A DNA stretch of 64,000 bases from Hoyosella subflava DQS3-9A1 (GCF_000214175.1 NC_015564.1:3596001-3660000); one strand, 5' to 3'. Numbered from the stretch's first letter, positions 45,074 to 56,320 are shown. Notes: generated by a model not told the origin, from the letters alone. Translations and numbers: made by a program.

Positions 45074-46341
45074 TAGTGCCCTTCTTTCCTGATGGTGAGG
45101 TCAACAGTTTCGGCGCCGGCTAGCTCATCGCACGGATCCTCATGCCACTGGCCGAACGGGTCGTTCCAGGTCGCCCACTCGGCCTCGCCGAGCGCGAGTT
45201 CTTCGTCGGTGAGCAGCGCGGACTGCAGCGCTTCGGTGATGCGCTGCGGCTCCGCGTCGTGCACGAGGACTGCCATGGAGCAATCCCGGTCACCGAAACG
45301 TGGATCCCACCGCAGCGCGGCGATCGCGTGGCGTTCAGGGTTTTGTTCAGCTTGCTGCTCACGCGTCATCGCGTCGAGCCACAGTCCCGACGCCGCGATC
45401 CGCAAGCCTCCGCCAGCGGATTCCATCCACAGCACCTGGTCCGGTTGCGATGCGACCCAGAACCGTCCGCGCGTGCAGATCACACCGTCGAGGAGGGTAT
45501 CGATCGACTCATGCAGCCGTTCTGGGTGGAACGGGCGCTGTGCCGAGAACTCGACGATCTGGACTCCGCAGTCCGAATCGAGCGGTGGCTCGCCTCTCAG
45601 CATCGGTGAATGCGCGTCTGTGATTTCTCCGCGGCGCGAGGGTGCTGGGATGTTCGCGAGCAAGCGCTCCGCGTCGATACTTCCGCCTGCCCCGGTCCAT
45701 GCGATGGGAGCCCCTGGCGCGAGGCGGGCAAGTACCGCGTTGAGTTTGGCCTGCTCCCAGCCGTCGTTCGCCGCGCCGGATATGACGATCGCGTCCGCGA
45801 AATCAGCCTGACCGACAACTACCTGCGCCACTGTCCGGTCATCGTCGTTGCTCGCAACGATGCCGCGCTCGTCCAGGGTGTCGTCGCTCGTTGCGTCGCT
45901 GAGCCAGGTCGCCGCGTCGATGCACGTCACGGTCGCATCAACCCGAACGTCCTGCCCTGCGGGCCCATCAACGTGCCCGACCATTCCTGACACCACTACG
46001 TGCTCAATTGCCCAACTGAGAGCTTCTGGCTCGAGTACTGGGTCGATCAGGAGCACAATTCTCTCGACCCGGCTTCGCGTATGAAGTCTGCGCAACAAGG
46101 GAAGGAGATCTTCGCGCAGCGTGCACGAAACACAGCCGTGCGCAAGTTCGAGGATGGTTGTCTTCTCTCGCGGCGTGATGCCGTTCGTGGTCATCAGCGT
46201 GCGCCGCACGACCCCCGTGGAGACCTCGCTGAGGTCATGGTGCACAACGGTGGTGCCCTCACGCTGAAGCGCCTGCGCGACGGCTCGTGAATCTCCCTGC
46301 CATCCGCAGACCAGCACGACAGGTGTGCGCTGATCGGTCAC
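45073..46341 (-). CDS. mrf: CobW-like protein, Mrf family (ribosome hibernation factor)
   Basis: This 422-aa protein is of the CobW/COG0523 fold. The P-loop is degenerate: GWQGDS at residues 13-18 lacks the Lys of GxxxxGK, as in mycobacterial Rv0106. The metal motif is HGCVSC (Cys70, Cys73). CobW C-terminal strands follow ([20 protein letters not shown]). In mycobacteria the homologue in the zinc-independent ribosomal operon, Mrf, recruits the hibernation factor MPY to ribosomes when zinc is low. The location here is the same. Confidence 0.85.
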   Translation of the reverse strand: MTDQRTPVVLVCGWQGDSRAVAQALQREGTTVVHHDLSEVSTGVVRRTLMTTNGITPREKTTILELAHGCVSCTLREDLLPLLRRLHTRSRVERIVLLIDPVLEPEALSWAIEHVVVSGMVGHVDGPAGQDVRVDATVTCIDAATWLSDATSDDTLDERGIVASNDDDRTVAQVVVGQADFADAIVISGAANDGWEQAKLNAVLARLAPGAPIAWTGAGGSIDAERLLANIPAPSRRGEITDAHSPMLRGEPPLDSDCGVQIVEFSAQRPFHPERLHESIDTLLDGVICTRGRFWVASQPDQVLWMESAGGGLRIAASGLWLDAMTREQQAEQNPERHAIAALRWDPRFGDRDCSMAVLVHDAEPQRITEALQSALLTDEELALGEAEWATWNDPFGQWHEDPCDELAGAETVDLTIRKEGH

Positions 46342-46441
46342 GATCGTTCCCCTTTGCAGCTAGCGCCTTGTTAGAACGCTTGTCAGTAACGATTGTCAGA
46401 ATCCTTTCCAAGAAGGTACCGTGTCACTTCGGCTTTGTCGA

Positions 46442-46458
46442 AAATGAATGTCACTTAC
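46442..46458. promoter_or_regulatory. Candidate zinc-responsive operator
   Basis: AAATGAATGTCACTTAC lies in the 132-bp divergent region between mrf and rpmB and matches 13 of 17 bases of a motif between aztA and aztB. The region also has TGTCA at 46381, 46394, 46432 and 46449. It would be in place to control both branches. Confidence 0.4.
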
Positions 46459-46473
46459 GAGAGGTCTGCTGTC

Positions 46474-46710
46474 ATGTCCGCGCACTGCCAGGTCACTGGA
46501 CGCAAGCCCAGCTTCGGGAAGTCTGTATCGCACTCCCATGTGCGCACGTCGCGCCGCTGGAATCCGAACATCCAGCGCCGCCGCTACTACCTGCCGAGCG
46601 AGGGCCGGCACGTAACCCTCCGGGTGTCCACGAAAGGCATCAAGACCATCGACCGCGACGGAATCGAAGCCGTTGTCAAGGCGATCCGGGCGCGCGGCGA
46701 AAAGGTCTAG
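46474..46710 (+). CDS. rpmB: 50S ribosomal protein L28, zinc-independent form
   Basis: This 78-aa L28 has a single Cys ([20 protein letters not shown]) rather than CxxC pairs. It starts at ATG 46474 behind GAGAGG. It is the first gene of the plus-strand branch rpmB-rpmG-rpsN-rpsR. Confidence 0.95.
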   Translation: MSAHCQVTGRKPSFGKSVSHSHVRTSRRWNPNIQRRRYYLPSEGRHVTLRVSTKGIKTIDRDGIEAVVKAIRARGEKV

Positions 46711-46773
46711 CACCAGCGACCACACACCTGAGGTCCACAGCACGCCCTCACAAAGAGAAAGAACCGACCGCTG

Positions 46774-46938
46774 ATGGCACGAAATGACGTCCGCCCAATC
46801 ATCAAACTGAAGTCAACGGCGGGGACCGGGTTCACGTACGTGACGCGAAAGAACCGCCGCAACGATCCTGACCGGCTGGTTCTCAAGAAGTACGACCCGG
46901 TAATCCGCAAGCATGTTGACTTCCGTGAAGAACGCTGA
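46774..46938 (+). CDS. rpmG: 50S ribosomal protein L33, cysteine-free form
   Basis: This 54-aa L33 ([20 protein letters not shown]) has no cysteines and so binds no zinc. It starts at ATG 46774, 63 bp after rpmB, and ends 11 bp before rpsN. Confidence 0.95.
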   Translation: MARNDVRPIIKLKSTAGTGFTYVTRKNRRNDPDRLVLKKYDPVIRKHVDFREER

Positions 46939-46949
46939 GGTACAGTTCT

Positions 46950-47255
46950 ATGGCTAAGAAATCGAAGATCGCTCGCAACGAGCAACGCAAGGCAGTCGTC
47001 GAGAAGTACGCGGATCGGCGGCGTGAACTGAAGGACATCATCCGCAATCCTCGGACCACCGACGAGGCGCGGGCGGAGGCCGTCAGCGAACTCCAGCGCC
47101 AGCCTCGCAACGCAAGTGCGGTAAGGTTGCGCAATCGGGACGTGGTCGATGGTCGTCCGCGCGCGTACTTCCGTAAGTTCGGACTCTCACGAGTCCGGCT
47201 GCGTGAGATGGCACACCGGGGAGAACTGCCCGGCGTCAGCAAGTCGAGCTGGTAA
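46950..47255 (+). CDS. rpsN: 30S ribosomal protein S14, long zinc-free form
   Basis: This 101-aa long-type S14 ([20 protein letters not shown], ending LPGVSKSSW) lacks the CxxC-CxxC zinc site of the short 61-aa form. It contains [20 protein letters not shown]. It replaces the zinc form under zinc limitation. Confidence 0.96.
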   Translation: MAKKSKIARNEQRKAVVEKYADRRRELKDIIRNPRTTDEARAEAVSELQRQPRNASAVRLRNRDVVDGRPRAYFRKFGLSRVRLREMAHRGELPGVSKSSW

Positions 47256-47283
47256 ACAACGATCGTTCAGGAACGAAGGGCAC

Positions 47284-47538
47284 ATGGCAAAGAGAACAGC
47301 CGTCGTCAAGAAGAAGGGCGGCGAGCAGAACCGGAAAACGAAGAAGAACCCGCTGACCACCGCGGGTATTGAGCGCGTTGACTACAAGGACGTCAACCTG
47401 CTTCGCACCTTCATTTCCGACCGCGGCAAGATCCGCTCGCGGCGGGTCACCGGCCTGACGCCGCAGCAACAGCGCGAAGTGGCCGTAGCCGTGAAGAACG
47501 CCCGTGAGATGGCGCTGCTTCCTTTCTCAAGCCGCTAA
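47284..47538 (+). CDS. rpsR: 30S ribosomal protein S18, zinc-independent form
   Basis: This 84-aa S18 has no cysteine ([20 protein letters not shown], then [20 protein letters not shown]). It starts at ATG 47284 and is the last gene of the branch, followed by a hairpin. Confidence 0.95.
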   Translation: MAKRTAVVKKKGGEQNRKTKKNPLTTAGIERVDYKDVNLLRTFISDRGKIRSRRVTGLTPQQQREVAVAVKNAREMALLPFSSR

Positions 47539-47549
47539 ACCTGCGCTTC

Positions 47550-47589
47550 ACTGAACCTCCGGCGGATGTGAAACCACCGGGGGTTCAGT
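47550..47589 (+). terminator. Terminator after rpsR
   Basis: The stem ACTGAACC...GGTTCAGT is extended inside by CCGG/CCGG pairing (47550-47562 with 47577-47589), 11 bp after the rpsR stop. Confidence 0.7.
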
Positions 47590-47710
47590 TGTGTCTGATG
47601 CGCCTTCGCGCCACTCAGACCCGTAGTGTGGCAAAAATCACAGCAAATCTGCGGCCACTCTCCTCGCCCTAGTCTGCTCTCAATGAGATGAGTCGGAGAG
47701 GAGGCGACAC

Positions 47711-48649
47711 ATGTCCGGTGTAGTCGTCGGGTTCTCGGTCGTCTTCGCGGTCATCATCGTCGGTTACCTGCTGGGGCGCTCCGGCGTCCTAGGCAGCGGC
47801 GGAGAGCAGGCCATCAGCAGGCTCGTCTTTCTCGTAGCAACACCCGCGCTGTTGTTCACGACACTCTCCGACGCCGACCTATCCGTAATCCTGTCCCCCA
47901 CCCTCGCCGTAGGCGCCGGATCCGCGGTACTCGTCGGTCTCAGCTACTTCGCGATTTCCCGATGGTGGTTACGCCGACAAATCCCGGAATGCACAGTCGG
48001 CGCGCTCGCATCGTCGTACGTGAACGCTGTCAACCTCGGCCTTCCAATCGCCGTCTACGTTCTGGGCGACGCGGCACTCGTCGCCCCGATATTGCTGTTT
48101 CAAGTGCTCGTCCTTGCACCTATCGCGCTGACGGTGCTCGAAGTCAGCACCTCACGGGCAGCAGCAGGCCCAACTCGTTCACTGTTCAAAGTGGTGATCG
48201 CGCCGCTGAAGAACCCGATCCTGATTGGGGCAGCCGCGGGGCTCACGATCTCGCTGCTGGATGTCACAATTCCCATGGTGATCCAGCAGCCCATCACACT
48301 TGTCGCAGGAATCTCAGTCCCGGGCGCGCTGATCGCGTTCGGGCTGTCGATGCACGGTAAGCGCGCGTTGCAGCGCGGTGTCAGCCCTCGCCGTGATGTC
48401 GCTTTGGCCGCTGCGTTCAAGACGATCGTGCAGCCGATCGTGGCCTTTGCCATCGGGAGTTACGTGTTCGGGCTCGAAGGCCACGCGCTGTTCAGCGTGG
48501 TCGTGCTGGCCACGCTGCCCACTGCCCAGAACGTGTTCGTTTTTGCGAGCTGGTACATGCGTGGCGTCATATTGGCGCGTGATGCGGCGATCGTGACCAC
48601 GCTCGCCGCTATCCCGGCTATTGCAGTCGGCACTCTCCTGCTGGCCTGA
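47711..48649 (+). CDS. AEC (auxin efflux carrier) family transporter
   Basis: This 312-aa protein has ten hydrophobic segments in two five-helix halves, the AEC fold. ASSYVNAVNLGLPIAVYVLG carries the characteristic Asn and Gly-Leu-Pro of helix 4. Bacterial members move organic acids; the substrate is unknown. It starts at ATG 47711 behind GGAGAGGAGG. Confidence 0.9.
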   Translation: MSGVVVGFSVVFAVIIVGYLLGRSGVLGSGGEQAISRLVFLVATPALLFTTLSDADLSVILSPTLAVGAGSAVLVGLSYFAISRWWLRRQIPECTVGALASSYVNAVNLGLPIAVYVLGDAALVAPILLFQVLVLAPIALTVLEVSTSRAAAGPTRSLFKVVIAPLKNPILIGAAAGLTISLLDVTIPMVIQQPITLVAGISVPGALIAFGLSMHGKRALQRGVSPRRDVALAAAFKTIVQPIVAFAIGSYVFGLEGHALFSVVVLATLPTAQNVFVFASWYMRGVILARDAAIVTTLAAIPAIAVGTLLLA

Positions 48650-48662
48650 GACGAATCCGGGA

Positions 48663-50255
48663 TCAGTGAGCGAAGTGGCGCGCACCAGTCAGGTAGAGCG
48701 TCACTCCGGCGTCCTTCGCGGCGGCGATCACTTCGTTGTCCCGCACCGAGCCACCCGGCTGGACAACGGCCCGCACCCCGGCGTCAAGAAGTACCTGCAG
48801 TCCGTCGGGGAACGGGAAGAACGCGTCGGAAGCCGCAACACTGCCTCTAGCCCTGTCAGCGGCCCTGTTCACCGCGAGACGTGCCGCGTCGACGCGGTTG
48901 ACCTGTCCCATGCCGACACCAACGGTCGCGCCACCATCAGCGAGCAAGATCGCATTCGATTTCACAGCCCTGCAGGCGCGCCAGGCAAAGACCAGATCAC
49001 GGAGAGTGTTCTCGTCCGCCGGATCCCCTGTAGCTAAGGTCCAGTTCGTCGGGTTGTCACCACCCGCGTTGAGGACATCCCTGTCCTGCAGCAGCAGCCC
49101 GCCCGAGATCGCGCGCATCTCTGCACCTGCACGCACCGGCGCTGCGGAGCGGAGAATCCGGATGTTCTTCTTCCGGGTCAGAACCTCGATGGCACCTTCC
49201 TCGTAGGACGGTGCGACGATGACCTCTGTAAAGATCTCCGAAACCTGCTCGGCCATTTCGACCGTGATTTCACGATTAGCAGCTATCACGCCACCGAAAG
49301 CACTTACCGGGTCGCAGGCGTGTGCGCGGCGGTGGGCGTCCGCAATCGCCGCGCCCCCATCAAGCCGGGACTCTGCGATCCCGCACGGATTGGCGTGCTT
49401 GATTATCGCCACGCATGGGCCTTCATGGTCGTACGCTGCCCGCCACGCGGCGTCGGTGTCGGTGAAGTTGTTGTAGGACATCTCTTTGCCGTGCAACTGC
49501 TCGGCCTGCGCAATGCCCTCCGCCTCGCCGGGACGGGTATAGAGCGCAGCCGACTGGTGGGGGTTCTCACCGTATCGCAGCGTGGAGCGCCGCTCCCAGG
49601 TCGCGCCCATCCAGCGCGGGAATTGACTGTCCGCCGACGCTGCCGCCCGCACATTCGTCATCCAGCTCGCGACAGCGACGTCATACATCGCGGTGTGCTG
49701 AAACGCGTCGGCAGCGAGCTCGATCCGCTCCTGCATCGTGAAACCACCGGCCTCGACAGCGGCAAGGACGCGCTCATACTGGCCCGGATCGACGACGACG
49801 CCAACGGAAGGGTGATTCTTCGCGGCGGCACGCACCATCGAAGGACCGCCGATATCGATCTGCTCCACACATTCGTCCTCCGTCGCACCAGAGGCCACCG
49901 TTTCGGTAAACGGATAGAGATTCACCACAACGAGCTGAAACGCCTCAACGCCGAGCTCATCGAGTTGCTCGAGGTGCTCGTGTTTCCTCGTGTCCGCGAG
50001 AATCCCCGCATGCACGTGCGGATGCAGTGTCTTCACACGTCCGTCAAGCGTCTCTGGGAAGCCAGTCAGCTCCTCGACCGGGGTGACGTCGACCCCAGCC
50101 GCAGCAATGCGGCTCGCTGTGGACCCAGTTGACACGATCTCCACGCCTGCAGAGGCGAGGCCACGTGCGAGGTCTTCGAGACCGGACTTGTCGTAAACGC
50201 TGATAAGGGCGCGCCGAACAGCAATCCGCTCGGCTGCTGAGTTCGATTCACTCAC
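48663..50255 (-). CDS. purH: Bifunctional AICAR formyltransferase/IMP cyclohydrolase
   Basis: This 530-aa enzyme performs the last two steps of IMP synthesis. The N-terminal MGS-like cyclohydrolase ([20 protein letters not shown], then [12 protein letters not shown]) and the C-terminal formyltransferase ([22 protein letters not shown]) are complete. Its start overlaps the purN stop by 4 bp. Confidence 0.97.
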   Translation of the reverse strand: MSESNSAAERIAVRRALISVYDKSGLEDLARGLASAGVEIVSTGSTASRIAAAGVDVTPVEELTGFPETLDGRVKTLHPHVHAGILADTRKHEHLEQLDELGVEAFQLVVVNLYPFTETVASGATEDECVEQIDIGGPSMVRAAAKNHPSVGVVVDPGQYERVLAAVEAGGFTMQERIELAADAFQHTAMYDVAVASWMTNVRAAASADSQFPRWMGATWERRSTLRYGENPHQSAALYTRPGEAEGIAQAEQLHGKEMSYNNFTDTDAAWRAAYDHEGPCVAIIKHANPCGIAESRLDGGAAIADAHRRAHACDPVSAFGGVIAANREITVEMAEQVSEIFTEVIVAPSYEEGAIEVLTRKKNIRILRSAAPVRAGAEMRAISGGLLLQDRDVLNAGGDNPTNWTLATGDPADENTLRDLVFAWRACRAVKSNAILLADGGATVGVGMGQVNRVDAARLAVNRAADRARGSVAASDAFFPFPDGLQVLLDAGVRAVVQPGGSVRDNEVIAAAKDAGVTLYLTGARHFAH

Positions 50256-50968
50256 GGGATTAGGGCCTTCCGTCCATCGATAATCACACCTCTTGTCACT
50301 AACGCGGCGACTACCTCAACGAGAAGCCGCCGTTCAACAGCCTTGATTCGCTCGTGCAACGACGATTCGGAATCATCGGTGCCGACAGTCACCGCTTCCT
50401 GCGCCAGCACTGGCCCTGTATCCACGCCCTCATCGACGATATGGATAGTCGTACCTGTCACCCGCACGCCATAGCTCAGCGCGTCGCGCACCGCGTGCGC
50501 GCCCGGAAACGCAGGAAGAAGCGCGGGGTGACTGTTCACGATCTTGCCCGGAAAAGCCGCCAAGAACTCGGGCCCTAGAATTCTCATGAATCCCGCGGTC
50601 ACTACGAGATCAGGGCGGTAGCTGTCGACAACGCTGGTAAGAGCGTGATTCCACGCTGCCCGGTCGCTGTAGGAGCGGGGGGTCACACGGACACACTCGA
50701 TTCCCGCACGCTGGGCGCGTGCCTCTGCTTCACAGTCGCGATCCGTCACCAGCGCAGCGATGCACGCCGGGAAATCGCCAGTTGCGGCATCCGCGAGCGC
50801 CTGGAATAACGTCCCCGACCCCGAGGCGAGCACGACGACGCGGGACGGCGTTTCCGGGTCCCGCGAATCGACAGGCGCAGAGTGAGTCGACCTTACGTCA
50901 GTGTGGCTATTCAGCGCGGATCTCCTGATTACCGAACGTGCCAGCTCATCCGAGCTCGCTACCGGCAC
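50252..50968 (-). CDS. purN: Phosphoribosylglycinamide formyltransferase
   Basis: This is a 238-aa GAR transformylase. [18 protein letters not shown] begins the fold; [20 protein letters not shown] carries the catalytic Asn-x-His; [15 protein letters not shown] completes the folate site. The first ~40 residues from the GTG are poorly conserved, so the real start may be internal. It is coupled to purH. Confidence 0.95.
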   Translation of the reverse strand: MPVASSDELARSVIRRSALNSHTDVRSTHSAPVDSRDPETPSRVVVLASGSGTLFQALADAATGDFPACIAALVTDRDCEAEARAQRAGIECVRVTPRSYSDRAAWNHALTSVVDSYRPDLVVTAGFMRILGPEFLAAFPGKIVNSHPALLPAFPGAHAVRDALSYGVRVTGTTIHIVDEGVDTGPVLAQEAVTVGTDDSESSLHERIKAVERRLLVEVVAALVTRGVIIDGRKALIP

Positions 50969-51030
50969 ATAGCCTAGCGGCAGCCTATCCGGTGAATTGC
51001 TCCGGGCCGGCGCACTCTACTGCCTACCCG

Positions 51031-52704
51031 CTAGTCGCGCTTGTTACGCTGCCAGATCTTCCACTTGGACTGCTTGCGGTGCTCGCCAGGGCTCTCTCCC
51101 TCAGCATCCTGTCCTTCAGGCTCTTCTTGTTCGTGAGCACCCTCGCCGTCGGAGTGAGCGGTCTCCTCTGTGTCGGAAGACTCGGCAGGTTCCACAACCT
51201 CAGTTGTCTCCACTTCAGCGGCCTCTTCAGCCGAGCCCCCGGTGTCCTCCGTGTCCTCCTGCTGCTTCTTTACGCCTGGAAGACTCTGCCGGGCGTGCCT
51301 GACCTTGCCCGGCAGCGTGCTCACGGCGCCGGGCAGACTCTTCACCGAGATGGGTAAGGATGGGACTCGATTCCGGACGAGTTTCAGGAGGCCGCTCCGC
51401 TCGCCGGAAGGCTCGTTGCTGTCCGAGGAGTCCTCTAAGTCGCGTGCCTTCTCAGCCGCAGCCGCTTTCCTGGACTCCTCTTCGGCAAGAGCCTCCGCGA
51501 TTGCTTGCTCGACGTCCGCACGCCGCTCATGCCGCTCGTGACGGTTCTTTCTCCACACGAGAAGCCCCAGCGCCGCGCCACCGCTGAGGACAAGCCACGC
51601 GCAGAGAAACAGCGCGCCGTAGAGCGGCGCAAAGCTGACCGTGCCAAACACTCCGAGTGCCCCGCCCGCAGCGGTCGCCGCGATGAGATACCCGACGCTG
51701 ACCACTACCGCCGCGGTGCCTCCCACGAAGAAGGTCTCGCGCATACCGTGATCCTGACGGTATGCGCTGCGTGCCAGTGCTACCCCGCCGATTACGGGAA
51801 CGACCAGCAAGATAGGCCACCAGTCCGCCGCCTCAGTTGTGGGCAGCGCCGCAAGTACGGGGACCCCCGGCGCGGGCGCCGGCAGAACATCGAACAATCC
51901 GTAGTGTCCCTCACCGACGGTGATCGACGCTCCGGTGGTCACTCCGATGACACCCACAACAACGTTAGCGAGATACAGCAGGGACACGAGAGTGAGCCCA
52001 AGTGGCGCTGCGGCGCCATGATGCTCCTCGAGCATGGCGATGATCTCGTCCAGCGATCCCGCGAGGAGCACCATAGTGACCGCGAGCCCGGTCGCGCCCA
52101 GGGCGACGGCCCCGCTCTTTGCGGCCGCTAAGGCACCCCAGCCCCAAACTGGTATGCGCGCCCGCTCCGCGATCGGGCTCCAGAACGGCTTACCTAGCGC
52201 AAATACAGCCGCAAGACCGTGTATTACGACCGTCCAGAGGAACGACTGGAGGACATTTGGCGTCGCGACCTTCAGCACGGTCGACGCGTCCTTAACGACA
52301 GCGAGCGAAATGATCGTCATGACCAGCGGCACACCCACGACAGCGGCAACAAGTTGCGCCGCATCACGCGGCTCAAGTCCGTCGCGGGCAACCTTCCGGC
52401 ACTGGCTGTATGACGCGGCGAAGATCGCCGCGGTGACGACGAGCGGCAGCACACCGAGCTTCACGCCGCTGATTGGCAACGTGACTTGATGGATGCCAAG
52501 CCACCCAGCACCGACTGCGGCGAACACGCCGGTGAAATCGCCGTCTCCTGTCAGCAGGACAACCAGGACCACGACAACGAGGAGGCCCACAGTGATTCCG
52601 GTCGGCATGAATGCCGCCTTCATCAGCGTCCGCGCAGCCTCGGGCGGCACACCTGGCTCCGGTTCGGAGCGCTCCTTCTCAGTACGCACGTGCAGATCAG
52701 TCAT
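51031..52704 (-). CDS. perM: PerM-like integral membrane protein (DUF6350)
   Basis: This 557-aa protein has about ten hydrophobic segments (residues 30-390), then a long acidic and basic disordered tail (about 400-557) with many Glu, Ser and Asp. It matches DUF6350, named PerM after mycobacterial Rv0955, which stabilises the divisome and supports persistence. Position between purN and sucCD agrees. Confidence 0.85.
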   Translation of the reverse strand: MTDLHVRTEKERSEPEPGVPPEAARTLMKAAFMPTGITVGLLVVVVLVVLLTGDGDFTGVFAAVGAGWLGIHQVTLPISGVKLGVLPLVVTAAIFAASYSQCRKVARDGLEPRDAAQLVAAVVGVPLVMTIISLAVVKDASTVLKVATPNVLQSFLWTVVIHGLAAVFALGKPFWSPIAERARIPVWGWGALAAAKSGAVALGATGLAVTMVLLAGSLDEIIAMLEEHHGAAAPLGLTLVSLLYLANVVVGVIGVTTGASITVGEGHYGLFDVLPAPAPGVPVLAALPTTEAADWWPILLVVPVIGGVALARSAYRQDHGMRETFFVGGTAAVVVSVGYLIAATAAGGALGVFGTVSFAPLYGALFLCAWLVLSGGAALGLLVWRKNRHERHERRADVEQAIAEALAEEESRKAAAAEKARDLEDSSDSNEPSGERSGLLKLVRNRVPSLPISVKSLPGAVSTLPGKVRHARQSLPGVKKQQEDTEDTGGSAEEAAEVETTEVVEPAESSDTEETAHSDGEGAHEQEEPEGQDAEGESPGEHRKQSKWKIWQRNKRD

Positions 52705-52854
52705 CGTTATCGAGAGTTACACCTACACCCCTGCGGTTTCGGCAGGCGCGCCGTGACATAGCCCCATGACTGGTCACACAAAACGATGAAACGAAAAAGT
52801 GCCGCAGACGGTTGCTCGTCTGCGGCACCTTCTCCAGCGGTTACTGGCGAGAAG

Positions 52855-53730
52855 TCAGAGCTTCTCCAGGATCTCCCGAGCGATCTCTGCGGTTTCAGAA
52901 GGTGTCTTGCCGACGCGTACTCCGGCTGCCTCGAGCGCGTCCTTCTTCGCTTGCGCGGTGCCGGACGAACCCGAGACGATAGCACCAGCGTGACCCATCG
53001 TCTTACCCTCAGGTGCGGTGAATCCGGCGACATAACCGACGACCGGCTTGGTGATGTTCGCCTTGATGTACTCGGCTGCCCGCTCCTCCGCGTCACCACC
53101 GATCTCACCGATCATGACGATCAGTTCGGTGTCCGGGTCGTCCTGGAACGCCTGGATGCAATCGATGTGAGTCGTACCGATGACTGGGTCGCCACCGATG
53201 CCGACGCAAGTGGTGAATCCGAAGTCACGGAGTTCGAACATCATCTGGTAGGTCAGGGTGCCCGACTTGGAAACCAGGCCGATCTTGCCAGCGTTGGTGA
53301 TGTCGGCCGGGATGATGCCCGCGTTCGACTGCTCTGGGCTGATGACACCGGGGCAGTTCGGCCCGACGATCCTGGTCTTGTTGCCCTGCGAGTTGTTGTA
53401 GGCCCAGAACGCGGTGGTGTCGTGCACCGGAATACCCTCGGTGATCACAACAGCGAGCGGGATCTCCGCATCGATTGCCTCGATGACGGCCGCCTTGGTG
53501 AAGGCCGGGGGCACGAAAACGACGCTGACGTCGGCCCCTGTCTTCTCCATCGCTTCCTTGACGGAGGCGAACACGGGAATGCCGTCTACATCACTGCCTG
53601 CCTTGCGCGGGTTAACGCCGCCGACAATGTTGGTGCCAGCCTTCACCATGCGCCGGGTGTGCTTGGTGCCCTCAGCGCCGGTGATGCCCTGGACGATGAC
53701 CTTGCTGTCTTTGGTCAGAAAGATTGCCAC
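52855..53730 (-). CDS. sucD: Succinyl-CoA synthetase subunit alpha
   Basis: This is a 291-aa subunit. It has the CoA-binding fold [20 protein letters not shown], and [12 protein letters not shown]. The phospho-histidine is His247 in [12 protein letters not shown]. It is 13 bp after sucC, and together they make ATP or GTP in the TCA cycle. Confidence 0.97.
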   Translation of the reverse strand: MAIFLTKDSKVIVQGITGAEGTKHTRRMVKAGTNIVGGVNPRKAGSDVDGIPVFASVKEAMEKTGADVSVVFVPPAFTKAAVIEAIDAEIPLAVVITEGIPVHDTTAFWAYNNSQGNKTRIVGPNCPGVISPEQSNAGIIPADITNAGKIGLVSKSGTLTYQMMFELRDFGFTTCVGIGGDPVIGTTHIDCIQAFQDDPDTELIVMIGEIGGDAEERAAEYIKANITKPVVGYVAGFTAPEGKTMGHAGAIVSGSSGTAQAKKDALEAAGVRVGKTPSETAEIAREILEKL

Positions 53731-53743
53731 GATGCGCTCCTTG

Positions 53744-54913
53744 TCACTTCGCCGCAGCGGCGAGTTCAGCGGCGCGTGCCGCCGCGCCGTCCATGGTGTC
53801 TACTTGCTGCACCAATGGGTGCGCGGCTTCGTCGAGGATGCGGCGCCCCTCAACTACGTTGTTGCCGTCCAGACGGACAACGAGCGGCTTGTTCGCATCA
53901 TCGCCGAGGATCTCGAGCGCGTTCACGATGCCGTTGGCTACCGCATCACACGCCGTGATGCCGCCAAATACGTTGACGAAAACGCTCTTGACGCTCGGAT
54001 CGTTGAGGATGACATCAAGACCGTTGGCCATGACCTCTGCTGAGGCACCGCCACCGATGTCGAGGAAGTTCGCGGGCTTCACACCGCCGAACTCTTCACC
54101 GGCGTACGCGACGACGTCGAGCGTGGACATCACAAGTCCGGCGCCGTTACCGATGATGCCGACCTCACCGTCGAGCTTCACGTAGTTCAGGCCTTTAGCC
54201 TTGGCCTTGGCTTCGAGTGGGTCAGCAGCCTCTGCGTCGACGAACTCTTCATGCTCAGGCTGACGGAAGTCTGCGTTGCCATCGAGTGTCACCTTGCCAT
54301 CGAGTGCAAGAATCTGGTCATCCGGTGTGCGAACCAGAGGGTTGACCTCTACCAGGAGGGTATCTTCCTTGACGAAGACCTCCCAGAGCTTGGCAATTGT
54401 TTCCGCTGCCGCGTCCAGGACCTCAGCCGGGAGTTTGCCGCCTTCTGCGATCTTGCGTGCGAACGCAAGGTCGACTCCCTCGTTTGGGTCTACCGCAACC
54501 CGCGCGAGAGCGTCGGGCGTTTCAGCCGCGACCTGCTCGATCTCGACGCCGCCTTCTTTGGAACACATCGCGAGGAAGGTCCGGTTGGCGCGGTCGAGGA
54601 GGAAGGAAATGTAGTACTCCTCTTTGATGTCGCTCGCTTCAGCGACGAGGAGCCTCTTGACGACGTGTCCTTTGATGTCGAGTCCGAGGATCCCCTCAGC
54701 CTTCGCCTTTGCGTCGGCGGGATCCGAGGCGAGCTTGACGCCGCCCGCTTTGCCACGGCCTCCGGTTTTGACCTGAGCCTTCACTACAACTGGCTTGCCG
54801 ATTTCCGCAGCGATCTGCTCGGCTTCCTCCGCAGTGTCAGCCACTCGCCCCGGAGTGGTGGGGACTCCATGCTTCGCGAAAAGTTCTTTCGCTTGGTATT
54901 CGAAGAGATCCAT
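53744..54913 (-). CDS. sucC: Succinyl-CoA synthetase subunit beta
   Basis: This 389-aa subunit has an ATP-grasp domain ([20 protein letters not shown], then [20 protein letters not shown]). The C-terminal domain contains [20 protein letters not shown]. It is first of the sucCD pair, with an ATG at 54913. Confidence 0.97.
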   Translation of the reverse strand: MDLFEYQAKELFAKHGVPTTPGRVADTAEEAEQIAAEIGKPVVVKAQVKTGGRGKAGGVKLASDPADAKAKAEGILGLDIKGHVVKRLLVAEASDIKEEYYISFLLDRANRTFLAMCSKEGGVEIEQVAAETPDALARVAVDPNEGVDLAFARKIAEGGKLPAEVLDAAAETIAKLWEVFVKEDTLLVEVNPLVRTPDDQILALDGKVTLDGNADFRQPEHEEFVDAEAADPLEAKAKAKGLNYVKLDGEVGIIGNGAGLVMSTLDVVAYAGEEFGGVKPANFLDIGGGASAEVMANGLDVILNDPSVKSVFVNVFGGITACDAVANGIVNALEILGDDANKPLVVRLDGNNVVEGRRILDEAAHPLVQQVDTMDGAAARAAELAAAAK

Positions 54914-55563
54914 GTGCTCACCGTCTCATCTACTGTGCCGCTCACCCAGGTTGGGGTGAGCCAAGTCGGACCTTAGTCGAGGCGACCTAGCTCACCACAG
55001 GGGGTCCGCCAGGACGTGCGCTATGTCACTGTTTGGTCACTTCTAACCTATCGCGGTGGCTGCAACTTGTACGCGGAAGGGCGCAATTACGGTTCATCTG
55101 CTGCACGTGCGGCCGGGTTTGGCCGTTTGCGTACTTTGCACTTTAATGTCCAGAATTCGGCCGCCCGCGCGAATATGCCCCGTTACACAAGAGGGGGGCG
55201 AAGACCCAACTCGGTTCTCATATCGTGAGATCGTGCAAGCAGGCGTAGTAACCCTGCACACAAGCGAATCTCTGTTTCCCCAGGTCGGATTGTGAGTACG
55301 CTCTCACTTCCCTCAATCGGACACCGTTTGCTTGCAGGCGTCGCAACCGTTTCGTTACCTTTCAACCCAGTGAATATCACGACCACGTTACGGCAGGGGC
55401 CACCCGACAATCTTTACTGGTCCTAGCCGCGACGCGGATCGTGCGAACCGGAGCGGTGCGCTGGATTGCGCCCGTCCGGAGTCATCAACCTGGATGACAC
55501 TGCGGCGCGTAGCGGCGTCGCGGCAGAATCGACCCGAGGGTTTCGCACCCCTTTCTGGAATCC
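54914..55563. other. Long intergenic region between sucC and the M23 peptidase gene
   Basis: This 650-bp divergent region has no coding frame with domain sense. It must hold the promoters of sucCD and of the peptidase. Two CGTTAC elements (near 55353 and 55386) may be binding sites. I checked for a ydaO/c-di-AMP riboswitch, frequent before cell-wall hydrolases in actinobacteria, and saw no match. Confidence 0.4.
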
Positions 55564-56304
55564 ATGCTGCGCACCACACCGAACAAACATGCCCAGAAAC
55601 GTGCCCCGAAGGGCCGGATCGCGCTTGCCGTCGTCACCATCGGCGCTACTTTCGCGGGCGGCCAGGCTGTCCTGATGGCGGACTCGGCGGCACACGCCGA
55701 CAGCAACATTGCGTTTGCGAGCGCAAACGCGAGCCTCGACAGTCCTGCATTCGCGGCCACGTCCGACTCGAACAGCCCCTCAGGGACCGTCCAGGTCCTG
55801 AACGTCACTCGGGCGCTCGACCCCTCTTCTTACGCTCAGCAGCTCGCCACCTCGAAGCGCTTCAGCGATGAGCGCGCTGCCCGCGAAGCAGAGATGCGCC
55901 GCCCCGTCGCAGCACTCCCCGTCATCGGTGTCCTGACTTCCACGTTCGGTCAGCGCTGGGGCACGCTGCATGGCGGTATCGATATCGCTGCACCGATCGG
56001 TACGCCGATCGTGGCTGTTGCGGACGGCGAAGTCATCGATTCCGGACCTGCTGCAGGTTTTGGGCTCTGGGTCAGGATCCGTCACGACGACGGAACGGTT
56101 ACCGTCTACGGCCACAACGACACCAATATCGCCCAGGTAGGTGATCGTGTGCACGCCGGTCAGCAGATCGCCACTGTCGGCAACCGCGGCTTCTCCACCG
56201 GCCCGCACGTTCACTTCGAGGTGTGGATCGGTGGCGACAACAAGATCGACCCGATCGGGTGGCTGGCCGACCTGGGAATCGACGTATTCGGTGGACGCGG
56301 ATAG
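55564..56304 (+). CDS. Secreted M23 (LytM) family metallopeptidase
   Basis: This is a 246-aa protein with an N-terminal export helix (ALAVVTIGATFAGGQAVLMA; the downstream AAHA could be cleaved), a Ser/Ala-rich linker, and a C-terminal LytM domain. Zinc ligands are in LHGGIDIAAP (His and Asp) and GPHVHFEVW (HxH). It probably cleaves peptidoglycan cross-bridges or regulates hydrolases. It is divergent from sucC. Confidence 0.92.
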   Translation: MLRTTPNKHAQKRAPKGRIALAVVTIGATFAGGQAVLMADSAAHADSNIAFASANASLDSPAFAATSDSNSPSGTVQVLNVTRALDPSSYAQQLATSKRFSDERAAREAEMRRPVAALPVIGVLTSTFGQRWGTLHGGIDIAAPIGTPIVAVADGEVIDSGPAAGFGLWVRIRHDDGTVTVYGHNDTNIAQVGDRVHAGQQIATVGNRGFSTGPHVHFEVWIGGDNKIDPIGWLADLGIDVFGGRG

Positions 56305-56320
56305 CGCACCACATCGCGAC

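Noticed and set aside
52786-53958. Plus-strand open frame of 390 codons
   Set aside because: It is the mirror of sucD and the start of sucC; both of those are unambiguous.
54914-55563. Possible ydaO (c-di-AMP) riboswitch before the M23 peptidase gene
   Set aside because: The conserved ydaO boxes are not visible in this leader, so I do not claim one.
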